Source: Sphingomonadales bacterium (lineage in GTDB: Bacteria > Pseudomonadota > Alphaproteobacteria > Sphingomonadales > Sphingomonadaceae). Taken from it: a stretch of DNA of 64,000 nucleotides. Both the position numbers and the translations under genes were made by a program. Of this stretch, positions 26,700-34,152 are shown in pieces (positions within the stretch are counted from its first letter, which is position 1; each line of letters opens with the position of its first letter). The DNA lies in contig JAFKLT010000035.1 of NCBI GenBank assembly GCA_017309275.1, forward strand, positions 62,001 to 126,000. Direction: 5' to 3'. A model generated the notes under the pieces. That model did not search any database. It was given only the letters and a program-made list of their open reading frames with translations, and was not told the DNA's origin.

Positions 26700-27309
26700 T
26701 GAAGCTGAGCGCCTCGAGATAGGGCTGCATTCGCTTCCAGACCCCGCCCGCTGCCGCGGCCTCGGCGATGTCACCGGGACTCGTCTTGCGCTGGTCGAGC
26801 GCTGCGCGCAGACTCTCGACCGCAACCGAGCGATCGACGAGGCGCGGATTACGGAACAGGTCGGCCAGCGTTTTGGGAACCGAATAGATGGGAACATCGA
26901 CCCCGGCGACCTTGTGATGCTCGATCCCCTGGCGTCGATATTTGTCGGCGAGGCGGACGATCCGGACAGGCGGATAATCGATGACCGGTGCCCAGTCGCT
27001 GGGTCCTATTGCTACCCAGACCCGCCGCGGCATCTGGTCGGTGAGCCCGTGGAAAGCGAGCGCCGATACCATGGCGATAACCCCGTTCGGGATGCGCTTG
27101 GTGATTTCGGCGAGGCCTTGGTCGGTGTCGATCGGCGCGCCGTGAAGCTGATAGAGTCCTCGCGCGATACGGTCGATGTCGCCACTGTCGACCGCGCGAG
27201 CGATGGTTTCGGGTGCCACGCCTGCGGCGCGTAGCTCGCGCGCGCGCAGGATCGGATGCGCGCCAAAGAGCGCTCGAAGCGTCTCGCCTTGCGTTATCGA
27301 TGTGTGCAT
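26692..27309 (-). CDS. AbiEi-family antitoxin and autorepressor
   Basis: 205 residues. The N-terminal winged helix (ARELRAAGVAPETIARAVDSGDIDRIARGLYQL) is the AbiEi DNA-binding domain; the C-terminal domain (ALAFHGLTDQMPRRVWVAIG, SVPKTLADLFR) is of the AbiEi type. It neutralises the toxin gene that follows with an eight-base overlap. The ATG (27307-27309) lies inside one arm of a long inverted repeat, consistent with autorepression. Confidence 0.9.
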   Translation of the reverse strand: MHTSITQGETLRALFGAHPILRARELRAAGVAPETIARAVDSGDIDRIARGLYQLHGAPIDTDQGLAEITKRIPNGVIAMVSALAFHGLTDQMPRRVWVAIGPSDWAPVIDYPPVRIVRLADKYRRQGIEHHKVAGVDVPIYSVPKTLADLFRNPRLVDRSVAVESLRAALDQRKTSPGDIAEAAAAGGVWKRMQPYLEALSFNG

Positions 27310-27359
27310 GTGACAAAACCTCTAACTTAAATGCGATGTATCATAGGTTTTGTCACATG
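27307..27359. promoter_or_regulatory. Inverted-repeat operator of the AbiE pair
   Basis: Arms CATGTGACAAAACCT (27307-27321) and AGGTTTTGTCACATG (27345-27359) are a perfect 15-bp inverted repeat with a 23-base AT-rich spacer that probably holds the promoter. The proximal arm includes the abiEi start codon. AbiEi proteins are known to bind paired inverted repeats cooperatively and repress their own operon. Confidence 0.8.
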
Positions 27360-27438
27360 TCATGCAATGATTATGGCGTTCGGAGATGGCCCCGATTCCA
27401 CTATTTCCTACATTCACCGGTCATGGCATGCCGGTCAG

Positions 27439-27564
27439 ATGGATCAGGAACCGAAATGGAAATCGCGCGCGCTGGCGATCGAATTCTGGTTCGCCGCTGT
27501 TCTCGTCGGCGGCTCCTTCATTGCCGGCCTCATCGGCGCGATCCGGTCGCTATTCGGCGGGTGA
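27439..27564 (+). CDS. Possible small single-pass membrane protein
   Basis: A 41-residue frame starting MDQEPKWKSRALAIEFWF with one membrane segment (AAVLVGGSFIAGLIGAI) and a short tail. It is divergent from abiEi and convergent with the SRAP gene. A start further upstream at 27331 would add non-family-like residues. The ribosome binding site is weak (GGTCAG), so this is a guess based on the amphipathic layout. Confidence 0.35.
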   Translation: MDQEPKWKSRALAIEFWFAAVLVGGSFIAGLIGAIRSLFGG

Positions 27565-27586
27565 CGTCGCCCCGCTATCCAGCTTC

Positions 27587-28234
27587 TCAAAGGAGCGTCG
27601 GGGCATACGCGCTCGGGGGCTTGCGGCTGAACCACGGGACGTCGGTCCGCTCAACCTCCAACCGGCTTGCCGGATATTGGGTAACGAGCTTCATTGCCTC
27701 CTCAGCCGAAGCTTGCAGCCAGGCGTCATGATCGGCGGCGTGAAGAATGACCGGCATCCGGTCGTGAATGTCGAACAGCTCCTCGGTCGCATCGACCATC
27801 ACCATCGTATAGCAATCGCCCCACTCGTTGGTCGGACGCCAGAGCCCGGCGCAGGCGGCGAGCGGCTGGTCGACGACGCTTAGCCAGGTTCGCGTCATCT
27901 TGCCCTTCTCGCCTTCGGCTTCGGCGAAGGCCGTGATCGGGATCAGACAGCGCTGGGCGGGATTGGTAAACCATGTTCGCCAGAAGGTCATCAGCTTGTC
28001 GTCGCGGGCATTGTTGACGGGCTTGGGCTTGCTCGTCGGTTTCATATGCTTGAGCCGCACCGGGAAGCCCCAGGTCATCGACTGGAGCGCGCGCGTGCCC
28101 GCGTCGTCACGGACCACAAATCCTTGTCCGCCGGGATAGACTTCGCCGGGTTGCGCATTGGTGAGCGGACGCCGCGCACCGAACGCCGAGGCCACTTCGG
28201 CGACCGAAGCCTTGAGGGTCACGAGATTGCACAT
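27587..28234 (-). CDS. yedK: SOS response-associated peptidase (SRAP), YedK/HMCES family
   Basis: 215 residues. The catalytic Cys2 (MCNLVTLK) forms a thiazolidine crosslink with abasic sites in single-stranded DNA. Other active-site parts are present: NNARDDKL, RCLIPITAFAEAEGEKGK (catalytic Glu) and IHDRMPVIL (His). It shields abasic sites at stalled forks. It is the last gene of a four-gene run that begins with a LexA box at 29320, which fits its name and role. Confidence 0.93.
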   Translation of the reverse strand: MCNLVTLKASVAEVASAFGARRPLTNAQPGEVYPGGQGFVVRDDAGTRALQSMTWGFPVRLKHMKPTSKPKPVNNARDDKLMTFWRTWFTNPAQRCLIPITAFAEAEGEKGKMTRTWLSVVDQPLAACAGLWRPTNEWGDCYTMVMVDATEELFDIHDRMPVILHAADHDAWLQASAEEAMKLVTQYPASRLEVERTDVPWFSRKPPSAYAPTLL

Positions 28235-28262
28235 GGCGGCGAGTCCCCTTGGGTGGTTTCGG

Positions 28263-28775
28263 TCAGGCCGCGCCGAGCATTTCGTCGAAATTCTGCTGGA
28301 TCGGCGGCATGATGCTGAAGCTATTCTTGGGGAAAGGTCGCAACATGTCCAGCGGCGGCCGCGCCCCCATCAACCAGTCGAACCAGTCCTCGGGGCGGAC
28401 CACGCCGACGTGGCGATCCTTGTGCGGCGCCAGATCGTCATAGGCCGGGACGGTGAGCACCGCGAAGCTCTCAGGCCACAGGCGGTGCGCCGGACGCCAG
28501 ACCGCTGCGATGCAGAAGAAAGGCTCGTCGCTGATGAGGCTTGCGGCGTAGATCGTCTTGCCGCGCTTCACGAGGCCGAACTCATTGGCGAGCAGCAGAC
28601 AGGGGCGATCAATGATCGCGGTCTCGGACTTCAGGAGCGGGATCTGGAATATATCGGCATCGCGCGAGGGCAGCCCCCACAGCATCTCCTTCTCGCATTC
28701 GCGCTGGCCGTTCCACACCATCACGCGGTGGAGCTTGCCGATGCCGACCAGCGCGTCGTCCGTCTCGATATCCAT
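28263..28775 (-). CDS. Diverged SRAP-like protein lacking the catalytic cysteine
   Basis: 170 residues from ATG 28775 (MDIETDDALVGIGKLHRVMVWNG). Its order of segments follows SRAP: MLWGLPSR, RPCLLLANEFGLVKRGK, FCIAAVWRPAHRL, SFAVLTVPAYDDLAPHKDRHVGVV and WFDWLMG. The N-terminal MC start of active SRAP proteins is absent, and the HDRMPVIL element is replaced by KDRHVGVV. It therefore probably binds DNA or partners without forming the Cys2 crosslink. It lies 28 bases before the canonical SRAP gene and 11 after the cysteine-rich gene. The assignment rests on fold-level pattern matching. Confidence 0.7.
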   Translation of the reverse strand: MDIETDDALVGIGKLHRVMVWNGQRECEKEMLWGLPSRDADIFQIPLLKSETAIIDRPCLLLANEFGLVKRGKTIYAASLISDEPFFCIAAVWRPAHRLWPESFAVLTVPAYDDLAPHKDRHVGVVRPEDWFDWLMGARPPLDMLRPFPKNSFSIMPPIQQNFDEMLGAA

Positions 28776-28786
28776 GAACTCAGTCC

Positions 28787-29116
28787 TCAGGCGCGGAAAC
28801 GGCTGAGCGCGCGCTTCCATTCGCGTTCTTCGGGCATCGGCAGGGCGATGTCATCGGGGCTCGGGTCGACGAGCTCGATCCGCACCGGGCGGACGCGCTT
28901 GCCCGTCCGCGCGCCGCAGCGAACACACCAGAATTTCTGGCACGCCTTGACGAGATTGCCGTCCCACATCCTGCACTCGAAGCGCCACCAGATCCCATAG
29001 GGATTGAACGTCGCACTATGCCCGCAGCGGCAAACGGGCTTGATCGCCCGAAACCAGGCCGCGGCCTCGAAGACATGCGTGGCGCGATGCTGTCCGTCCT
29101 TTGTCCATCCGCCCAC
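28787..29116 (-). CDS. Cysteine-rich protein, probable zinc ribbon
   Basis: 109 residues from GTG 29116, just after the DUF6771 stop. Cysteines occur in CRCGHSATF, RFECRMWDG, ACQKFWCVRCGARTGKRVRP, giving two CxC/CxxC pairs suited to zinc binding, followed by a basic tract. The longer open frame upstream overlaps DUF6771 in another frame and is not credible. It is probably a DNA- or RNA-binding accessory of the SOS-linked operon; I do not recognise the family. Confidence 0.6.
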   Translation of the reverse strand: MGGWTKDGQHRATHVFEAAAWFRAIKPVCRCGHSATFNPYGIWWRFECRMWDGNLVKACQKFWCVRCGARTGKRVRPVRIELVDPSPDDIALPMPEEREWKRALSRFRA

Positions 29117-29117
29117 G

Positions 29118-29309
29118 TCACAGGGAGAGTCCAAGCTGGTCGGGGCTTGCGGGCTCCGCGCCGGCACGGACGCTCTCGACGATCGCACGGGCGAGTTCGA
29201 ACGCGGCCTCGACACGGATGTGATTCGTCGGCGCGGTGATACCCACGCGCGCCCAGCCAGGGGCGGAAAGGATGGTCTCTGCGACTCGGGCAGTATCGAT
29301 ATTGTCCAT
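29118..29309 (-). CDS. DUF6771-family small protein
   Basis: 63 residues beginning MDNIDTARVAETILSAPGWARVGIT, the pattern of a small sphingomonad family of unknown function. It is the first gene after the LexA-type box, and its start is 10 bases from that box. The cysteine-rich gene begins two bases before its stop, in another frame. Confidence 0.7.
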   Translation of the reverse strand: MDNIDTARVAETILSAPGWARVGITAPTNHIRVEAAFELARAIVESVRAGAEPASPDQLGLSL

Positions 29310-29319
29310 GCCCTAATGA

Positions 29320-29334
29320 GAACATAGAGAGAAC
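29320..29334 (-). promoter_or_regulatory. LexA (SOS) box
   Basis: On the minus strand the sequence reads GTTC TCTCTAT GTTC, an exact match to the direct-repeat LexA operator of alphaproteobacteria (GTTC-N7-GTTC). It lies immediately before the DUF6771 start and the run of genes ending in SRAP. LexA bound here would block transcription until DNA damage. Confidence 0.82.
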
Positions 29335-29543
29335 AATTTGGCAAGTGGGTGACCGGGACAGCGCGGGCGGCCTGCGTGGTCAGCGGGCGCTTGCTGCCGC
29401 TGCCGCCCGTCGCCGCCCGGTCCGGGGCGCGCGGCCGCCACCGGCAACGCCAGAAACCGGCGAGGAAGAGATGGCCCGCCCCTGGGCGGCGGACCGCGCG
29501 CGGCGAGAGAGGCTCGCCGCCGGTCGCCCCAGGAGAAAGTACC

Positions 29544-29945
29544 ATGAAACTCTTGACCCCCGCGCTCGAGGCGCAGCTTCGCGCCAATCTGGCCACCCGG
29601 ATCGACACGCTTTCGCGCGGCGAACGCGAGCCGGACCCCAAACCGGTCGTCCGCCTGTTCAGCCCCGTCGGCGCGGCGACCTGGCTCGCGACCGAGATCG
29701 ATGCGGACGGTATTTTCTTCGGCCTCGCCGATCTCGGCTTCGGCTGCCCCGAACTCGGCAGCTTCGCGCTGTCCGAACTCGAGTCCGTCCGCCTTCCGTT
29801 CGGCCTCACGATCGAACGCGACCTCCACTTCACGGCAAGCCACCCGCTATCGGCTTATGCCGAAGCGGCGCGGCGAGCGGGGTCGATCGTGTTGGGGGAG
29901 CAAAGGCTCCGGCGCGCGGTCGAACGACTTTCGGGGCGCGGCTGA
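29544..29945 (+). CDS. DUF2958-family protein
   Basis: 133 residues (MKLLTPALEAQLRANLATRI...). Contains FSPVGAATWLATEIDADG and FGLADLGFGCPELGSFALSELESVRLPFGLTIERDL, the DUF2958 signature common on plasmids and integrative elements. AGGAGAAAG lies before ATG 29544. Function unknown. It is the first gene of the mobile-element backbone and is followed by the ParB-like gene after a GC-rich 124-base leader. Confidence 0.87.
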   Translation: MKLLTPALEAQLRANLATRIDTLSRGEREPDPKPVVRLFSPVGAATWLATEIDADGIFFGLADLGFGCPELGSFALSELESVRLPFGLTIERDLHFTASHPLSAYAEAARRAGSIVLGEQRLRRAVERLSGRG

Positions 29946-30069
29946 CGCGCCTGGCCGCCTGCCGGGACCGCCACGCGCGGCCCCCGGGAGGAAGAGGGGG
30001 GCTGGCGCCTTCGTGACGGGTCCAGGAGCCGGGAGAGTGTCTCGCGGCGGCCCGTCATGGAGAAAGCCC

Positions 30070-32196
30070 ATGGCCAGACAGGCCCCGAAACTCATCCTCA
30101 GCCCGTCGCGCGACATCCCGTTCGACCGGCTGTTTCTCTCCCAGTCCAATGTCCGGCGGGTGAAAGCCGGCGTGTCGGTCGAGGCGCTCGCCGACGATAT
30201 CGACCGGCGAACCCTGCTCCAGAGCCTCAACGTCCGGCCCGAACGCGACGCCTCGGGAAAGGAGACGGGCCGCTATGAAATACCGGCCGGGGGGCGGCGC
30301 TATCGCGCGCTCGAACTGCTGGTGAAGCGGAAGCGTCTCGCGAATGATGCGCCAATCCCCTGCGTCGTGCGCGCGGCGGACAGCGATATTCTCGCCGAGG
30401 ACGACAGTTTCGCCGAAAATGCCATGCGCGAGAGCCTCCATCCGCTCGACCAGTTTCGCGCGATGCAGGCGATGGTCGACAAGGGCGACGATGTCGAGGC
30501 GATCGCGGCGCATCATTTCACCACCCCCGCGGTCGTGCGCCAGCGGCTGAAGCTCGCCGCGGTGTCACCGAAGCTCCACGACATCTATGCCGACGACGGG
30601 ATGACGCTCGACCAGTTGATGGCCTTCACCGTCGCCGACGATCATCAGCGCCAGGAGGAGCTCTGGGCGCAGCTCGATCACAGTTTCAACAAGAGCCCCG
30701 GCTTCATCCGCCAGAAACTCACCGAGGACAGCGTAAGGGTCACCGACAAGCGCGCAGCGTTCGTCGGCGTCGATACCTATGTCACGGCAGGCGGCGGCGT
30801 GGTGCGCGACTTGTTTGAGGCCGACGGAGGCGGCTGGCTCACCGACCCGGCGCTGCTCGACCGGCTGGTCGACGAAAGATTGAAAGCTGAAGGCGAGCGC
30901 ATTCTCGCCGAGGGCTGGAAATGGGTGACCACCTCGATCGACCTGCCGTGGGACGCGACGCGCGACCTGCGCGCGATCGACCGCACGGAGGTCCCGATGA
31001 CCGACGATGAACAGGCCCGCGTCGCCGCACTCGAGGCTGAAAGCGAGGCGCTTTGCGAGCAATGGTCCGAGGTGCCGGACGTGCCCGCCGAAGTGCATGC
31101 GCGGATCGATGCCATCGACGCCGAACTCGGCGCGCTCGTCGACCGCCCGCTCGTCTTCGATCCCGCCGAGATGGGACGCGCTGGCGCCTTCGTCTCGATC
31201 GACCGCGACGGATCGGTGCGGAACGAGCGCGGGTTCGTGCGGGCTGAGGACGAGCCGGAGCGGGAACTGGCCGATGGCGAGGCTGATCCGGAAACGGAAG
31301 CAGGGGGCGAAGGGTCCGGCCTGCGTGGCGGCGGGGATGGCGATCACGTCATACCGCCTGTGGGCAGCGATGGCGAAGACGAATCCGATGCGCTGCGTCC
31401 GCTTCCCGATCGCCTCGTGTCGGATCTCACCGCATGGCGCACGCTCGCGCTCCAGGACGCCTTTGCCCAGGATCCGGCCATTGCCTTCGCTGCGGTGCTC
31501 CATGCCCTTGTTCTCGGCTGTTTCTATTCCGCTACCCGCGAAAGTTGCGTCGAGATCGCGGCGAACCGCGTCTATTTCAGCAACGCGCCGACGAACCTGC
31601 GCGATTGCGCGCCGGCGCAGGCGATCGACGCGCGCGCGTCGGCATGGAAAGAGCGGCTCCCGCAGGACGACAAGGAGCTTTGGGACTTTCTGCTGACCCT
31701 CGACGGCGAGGAGCAGGCGAAACTCCTCGCGCACTGCACCTCGCTCTGCGTCAATGCCCAGGCCGAGATCGTTCCCAAATACGACAATGGCCGCATCTCG
31801 GCGCACGGCGTGGCGCGCCGGATCGCGCACAGCGATGTGCTGGCGCGGGCGGTTGGGCTCGATCTCGTTGCAGCGGGCTGGCGGCCGACGGTCGAGGGCT
31901 ATTTCCGCTCGGTGACGAAACCGCGGATCCTCGCCGACGTCGCCGAGGCGCGCGGGACGCAATTTGCCGAGATGATCGATCATCTCAAGAAGGCCGACAT
32001 GGCGCGCGAGGCGGAACGGCTTCTCGAAGATGCGGCCTGGCTTCCTGAGCCGATGCGCACGCCGGGGCTCGACGATGCTGAACTCGGCGACGCGGAGGGC
32101 GATCCCGCCGACTCAGAATTGCCTCCTTTCCTTGCCGAGGATGCAGTCGAACTGGACGGCGCGAACGACGCCGAACTGCCTGTCGCGGCCGAATAA
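30070..32196 (+). CDS. ParB/Spo0J-family protein, long form
   Basis: 708 residues. The ParB N-terminal nuclease-like domain is at about residues 15-115 (NVRRVKAGVSVEALADDI, GRYEIPAGGRRYRALELL, FAENAMRESLHPLDQFRAM), then a KorB-like helix-turn-helix (IAAHHFTTPAVVRQRLKLAAVSP). The rest (residues 250-700) is a large acidic extension of unknown role. Such long ParB proteins occur in sphingomonad plasmids and ICEs, not with a ParA partner. No parA is next to it, so a role in plasmid partition is not certain; a priming or nuclease role is possible. Confidence 0.88.
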   Translation: MARQAPKLILSPSRDIPFDRLFLSQSNVRRVKAGVSVEALADDIDRRTLLQSLNVRPERDASGKETGRYEIPAGGRRYRALELLVKRKRLANDAPIPCVVRAADSDILAEDDSFAENAMRESLHPLDQFRAMQAMVDKGDDVEAIAAHHFTTPAVVRQRLKLAAVSPKLHDIYADDGMTLDQLMAFTVADDHQRQEELWAQLDHSFNKSPGFIRQKLTEDSVRVTDKRAAFVGVDTYVTAGGGVVRDLFEADGGGWLTDPALLDRLVDERLKAEGERILAEGWKWVTTSIDLPWDATRDLRAIDRTEVPMTDDEQARVAALEAESEALCEQWSEVPDVPAEVHARIDAIDAELGALVDRPLVFDPAEMGRAGAFVSIDRDGSVRNERGFVRAEDEPERELADGEADPETEAGGEGSGLRGGGDGDHVIPPVGSDGEDESDALRPLPDRLVSDLTAWRTLALQDAFAQDPAIAFAAVLHALVLGCFYSATRESCVEIAANRVYFSNAPTNLRDCAPAQAIDARASAWKERLPQDDKELWDFLLTLDGEEQAKLLAHCTSLCVNAQAEIVPKYDNGRISAHGVARRIAHSDVLARAVGLDLVAAGWRPTVEGYFRSVTKPRILADVAEARGTQFAEMIDHLKKADMAREAERLLEDAAWLPEPMRTPGLDDAELGDAEGDPADSELPPFLAEDAVELDGANDAELPVAAE

Positions 32197-32230
32197 TCGG
32201 CTTCCGCCCATCACTGACAATCGAACCTCG

Positions 32231-32264
32231 GACCCGGCAGCGATGCCGGGCCGGGCCCTTTTTT
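32231..32264 (+). terminator. Rho-independent terminator after the ParB-like gene
   Basis: Stem CCCGGCA (32233-32239) and TGCCGGG (32244-32250) with loop GCGA, then CCGGGCCC and a run of six T. It lies 36-68 bases after the ParB stop and before the next gene's leader. Confidence 0.7.
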
Positions 32265-32321
32265 GGAGACCTGACATGAATAATTCAAATCCCATTCGCC
32301 GCTCCAACGATGGAGGCTGTC

Positions 32322-32828
32322 ATGGCTGATCGCGTTCCCGCATCGATCGAGATCGGCGGCGAAATCTCTGCTCCAGTTTTCGCAGAGCTGCTCCATATCA
32401 TCGCCTTTGAGGGCCTGTCGCCCGAATGGGGCGGCGAGCCCTTCGACGCCGAAAGCCGCGTCGTGGGCCAGCCGCTCGCGCTGTTCGACGAGAGTTGCGC
32501 CTGGGGCAAGATCGACAATCTCGAGGCCTTCTGCGTCGAGAAAAGTCTGCCCTTTGTCCGTTGGTCGGGCAGCTATCCCGGCGAATGGTCGCCCGAGCGG
32601 CTCGTCTACCGCGGCTCGGGTACGGTCGACAGCTATATGATCGATGAAAGCGACCGGGTCCTGCTCGATCGCCGTCTGCTCGTCGAGCTCGGCTCGATCG
32701 AGGCTGCGATGGCCTATTTCGACACCGCGGAATTCGCAGTGCCGCCGCTGGTTGTCGAGGGCGATCCGCCGCCGGTACCGGCGGCGGCGGAAAGCGCGGC
32801 CGCACCGCGGGAGGCGAGCCATGGCTGA
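32322..32828 (+). CDS. Hypothetical mobile-element protein
   Basis: 168 residues from ATG 32322 (MADRVPASIEIGGEI), with GGAGG seven bases upstream that decides the start. It is acidic and soluble, with SWSGSYPGEWSPERLVYRGSGTV-like segments and no known motif. The next gene starts inside its end (8-base overlap). Probably an accessory protein of the element. Confidence 0.7.
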   Translation: MADRVPASIEIGGEISAPVFAELLHIIAFEGLSPEWGGEPFDAESRVVGQPLALFDESCAWGKIDNLEAFCVEKSLPFVRWSGSYPGEWSPERLVYRGSGTVDSYMIDESDRVLLDRRLLVELGSIEAAMAYFDTAEFAVPPLVVEGDPPPVPAAAESAAAPREASHG

Positions 32829-33321
32829 TTATTTTTCCCAGACCGTTATCCGTCCGGATATCCCGCGCACTGCGATGACCGCGCTCGAATATAAGGTTCT
32901 CGGCCAGATATTCGATCATGAGGATGTCGGCGACGATGTCTATTTCTGCGCCGGCCATGGTCCGAACGATCTGCTGTTCCTGGACCTCGCGGAGGTGAAG
33001 GCGCTGCTCACCGAAGATGACGGTGTCGCAAGCGGCCTTGCCGATCTCGTCCGGCAGGAGATTGCCAAATGCGATGCCGACGATGCCGAGCTCGAACTCG
33101 ATATGTCGGCGATCGGCTTCGAGGGCATTTTCCAGGACATCGTTCAGCGGTCGGCGCTCGACCATGTCGAGGTCGAGGCCGCATGGACCTGCTCGAAAAT
33201 GCGGCCCGACGGTTTCGGCGGCGCCGCGACGCTGATCACGGCGGACGATATCGAAGCGGTCTCGACGGCGGGATGGCTTGAGGAGGCCATCGCCCGTCTG
33301 TCGGGCGATGCCCCTGACTGA
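32821..33321 (+). CDS. Hypothetical mobile-element protein
   Basis: 166 residues from ATG 32821 (MADYFSQTVIRPDIPRTAMTALEYKVLGQIFDHEDVGDD), with GGGAGGCG just upstream. Acidic, soluble, no recognised motif; there are two cysteines (FCAGHG, WTCSKM) and a C-terminal helical part. It overlaps the previous gene and is followed by a terminator, so the pair forms a small operon. Confidence 0.7.
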   Translation: MADYFSQTVIRPDIPRTAMTALEYKVLGQIFDHEDVGDDVYFCAGHGPNDLLFLDLAEVKALLTEDDGVASGLADLVRQEIAKCDADDAELELDMSAIGFEGIFQDIVQRSALDHVEVEAAWTCSKMRPDGFGGAATLITADDIEAVSTAGWLEEAIARLSGDAPD

Positions 33322-33350
33322 CGCCTGTCCAGACCATCGTTCACCGACTG

Positions 33351-33386
33351 CGAAAGCCCGGCCCGCGCGCCGGGCTTTCGCCTTTT
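33351..33386 (+). terminator. Rho-independent terminator
   Basis: Perfect 12-bp stem CGAAAGCCCGGC (33351-33362) and GCCGGGCTTTCG (33369-33380), loop CCGCGC, then CCTTTTC. It ends the transcript of the two hypothetical genes before it. Confidence 0.85.
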
Positions 33387-33414
33387 CTGGCTCTTGACGC
33401 GAGAGGAAGATGTC

Positions 33415-34059
33415 ATGCCCTCGATTATCCAAACGACCGTGTGTTGCCTTGATGAACTGCCCGAGGCCGCAAAGGAGAAGGCACGCGCCTGGTATCGCGA
33501 AGGCGGTTTCGACTATGACTGGTTCGAATTTGTTTATGAGGACTTCGAGCGCGTCTGCGACATATTGGGGGTCCGTCTCGACATGACCTCGGTGCGCCTC
33601 TTCGGCGGCGGGACGCGCCGGAAGCCCTGCATTTGGTTTTCCGGCTGCTGGAGCCAGGGTGACGGCGCCTGTTTCGAAGGCGATTACAGTTACGCCAAGG
33701 GCGCGTTGGCGACGATCCGCCGCTACGCGCCCAAGGATGTCGAACTTCATCGCATCGCCGATGCCCTTGGCTCGATTCAGCGCCGCAACTTCTATCAGCT
33801 TAGCGCGCGCATTGGCCATCGCGGTCGCTATTATCACGAATATAGCATGGACATTGTCGTCGAGCGCGACAGCCCCGTCGTCCAGGATATGACGGCTGAC
33901 GCCGAAGAGGATGTAAGCGAGGCGCTGCGCGACCTGGCCCGCTGGCTCTACGGGCGGCTCGATGACGAATATGAGCATCTGACGTCCGACGCGGCGATCG
34001 ACGAGATGATCCGCCTCAACGAATATGGCTTCACCGAGGATGGGGTTCGCTTCGGTTGA
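33415..34059 (+). CDS. Phage/plasmid-type conserved hypothetical protein
   Basis: 214 residues (MPSIIQTTVCCLDELPEAAKEKARAW). The core RKPCIWFSGCWSQGDGACFEGDYSY is a recurrent pattern in phage and plasmid proteins often annotated as antitoxin-like or hypothetical, but no function is proven. GAGAGGAAGATGTC precedes ATG 33415. It stands alone between a terminator and the large strawberry-notch gene. Confidence 0.75.
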   Translation: MPSIIQTTVCCLDELPEAAKEKARAWYREGGFDYDWFEFVYEDFERVCDILGVRLDMTSVRLFGGGTRRKPCIWFSGCWSQGDGACFEGDYSYAKGALATIRRYAPKDVELHRIADALGSIQRRNFYQLSARIGHRGRYYHEYSMDIVVERDSPVVQDMTADAEEDVSEALRDLARWLYGRLDDEYEHLTSDAAIDEMIRLNEYGFTEDGVRFG

Positions 34060-34152
34060 GAGGGAGAGGCGGGGCCGGGAGGGGGAACCCCCGGATCCTG
34101 GAGAGAGCAGCGGGCGGTTCATTCCTGCCCCGCTCTCCTGAGGATTTCAGCC

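Noticed and set aside
28787-29833. Minus-strand frame of 348 codons covering the cysteine-rich gene and beyond
   Set aside because: Only the last 109 codons look like a protein; upstream it overlaps DUF6771 and DUF2958 in other frames.
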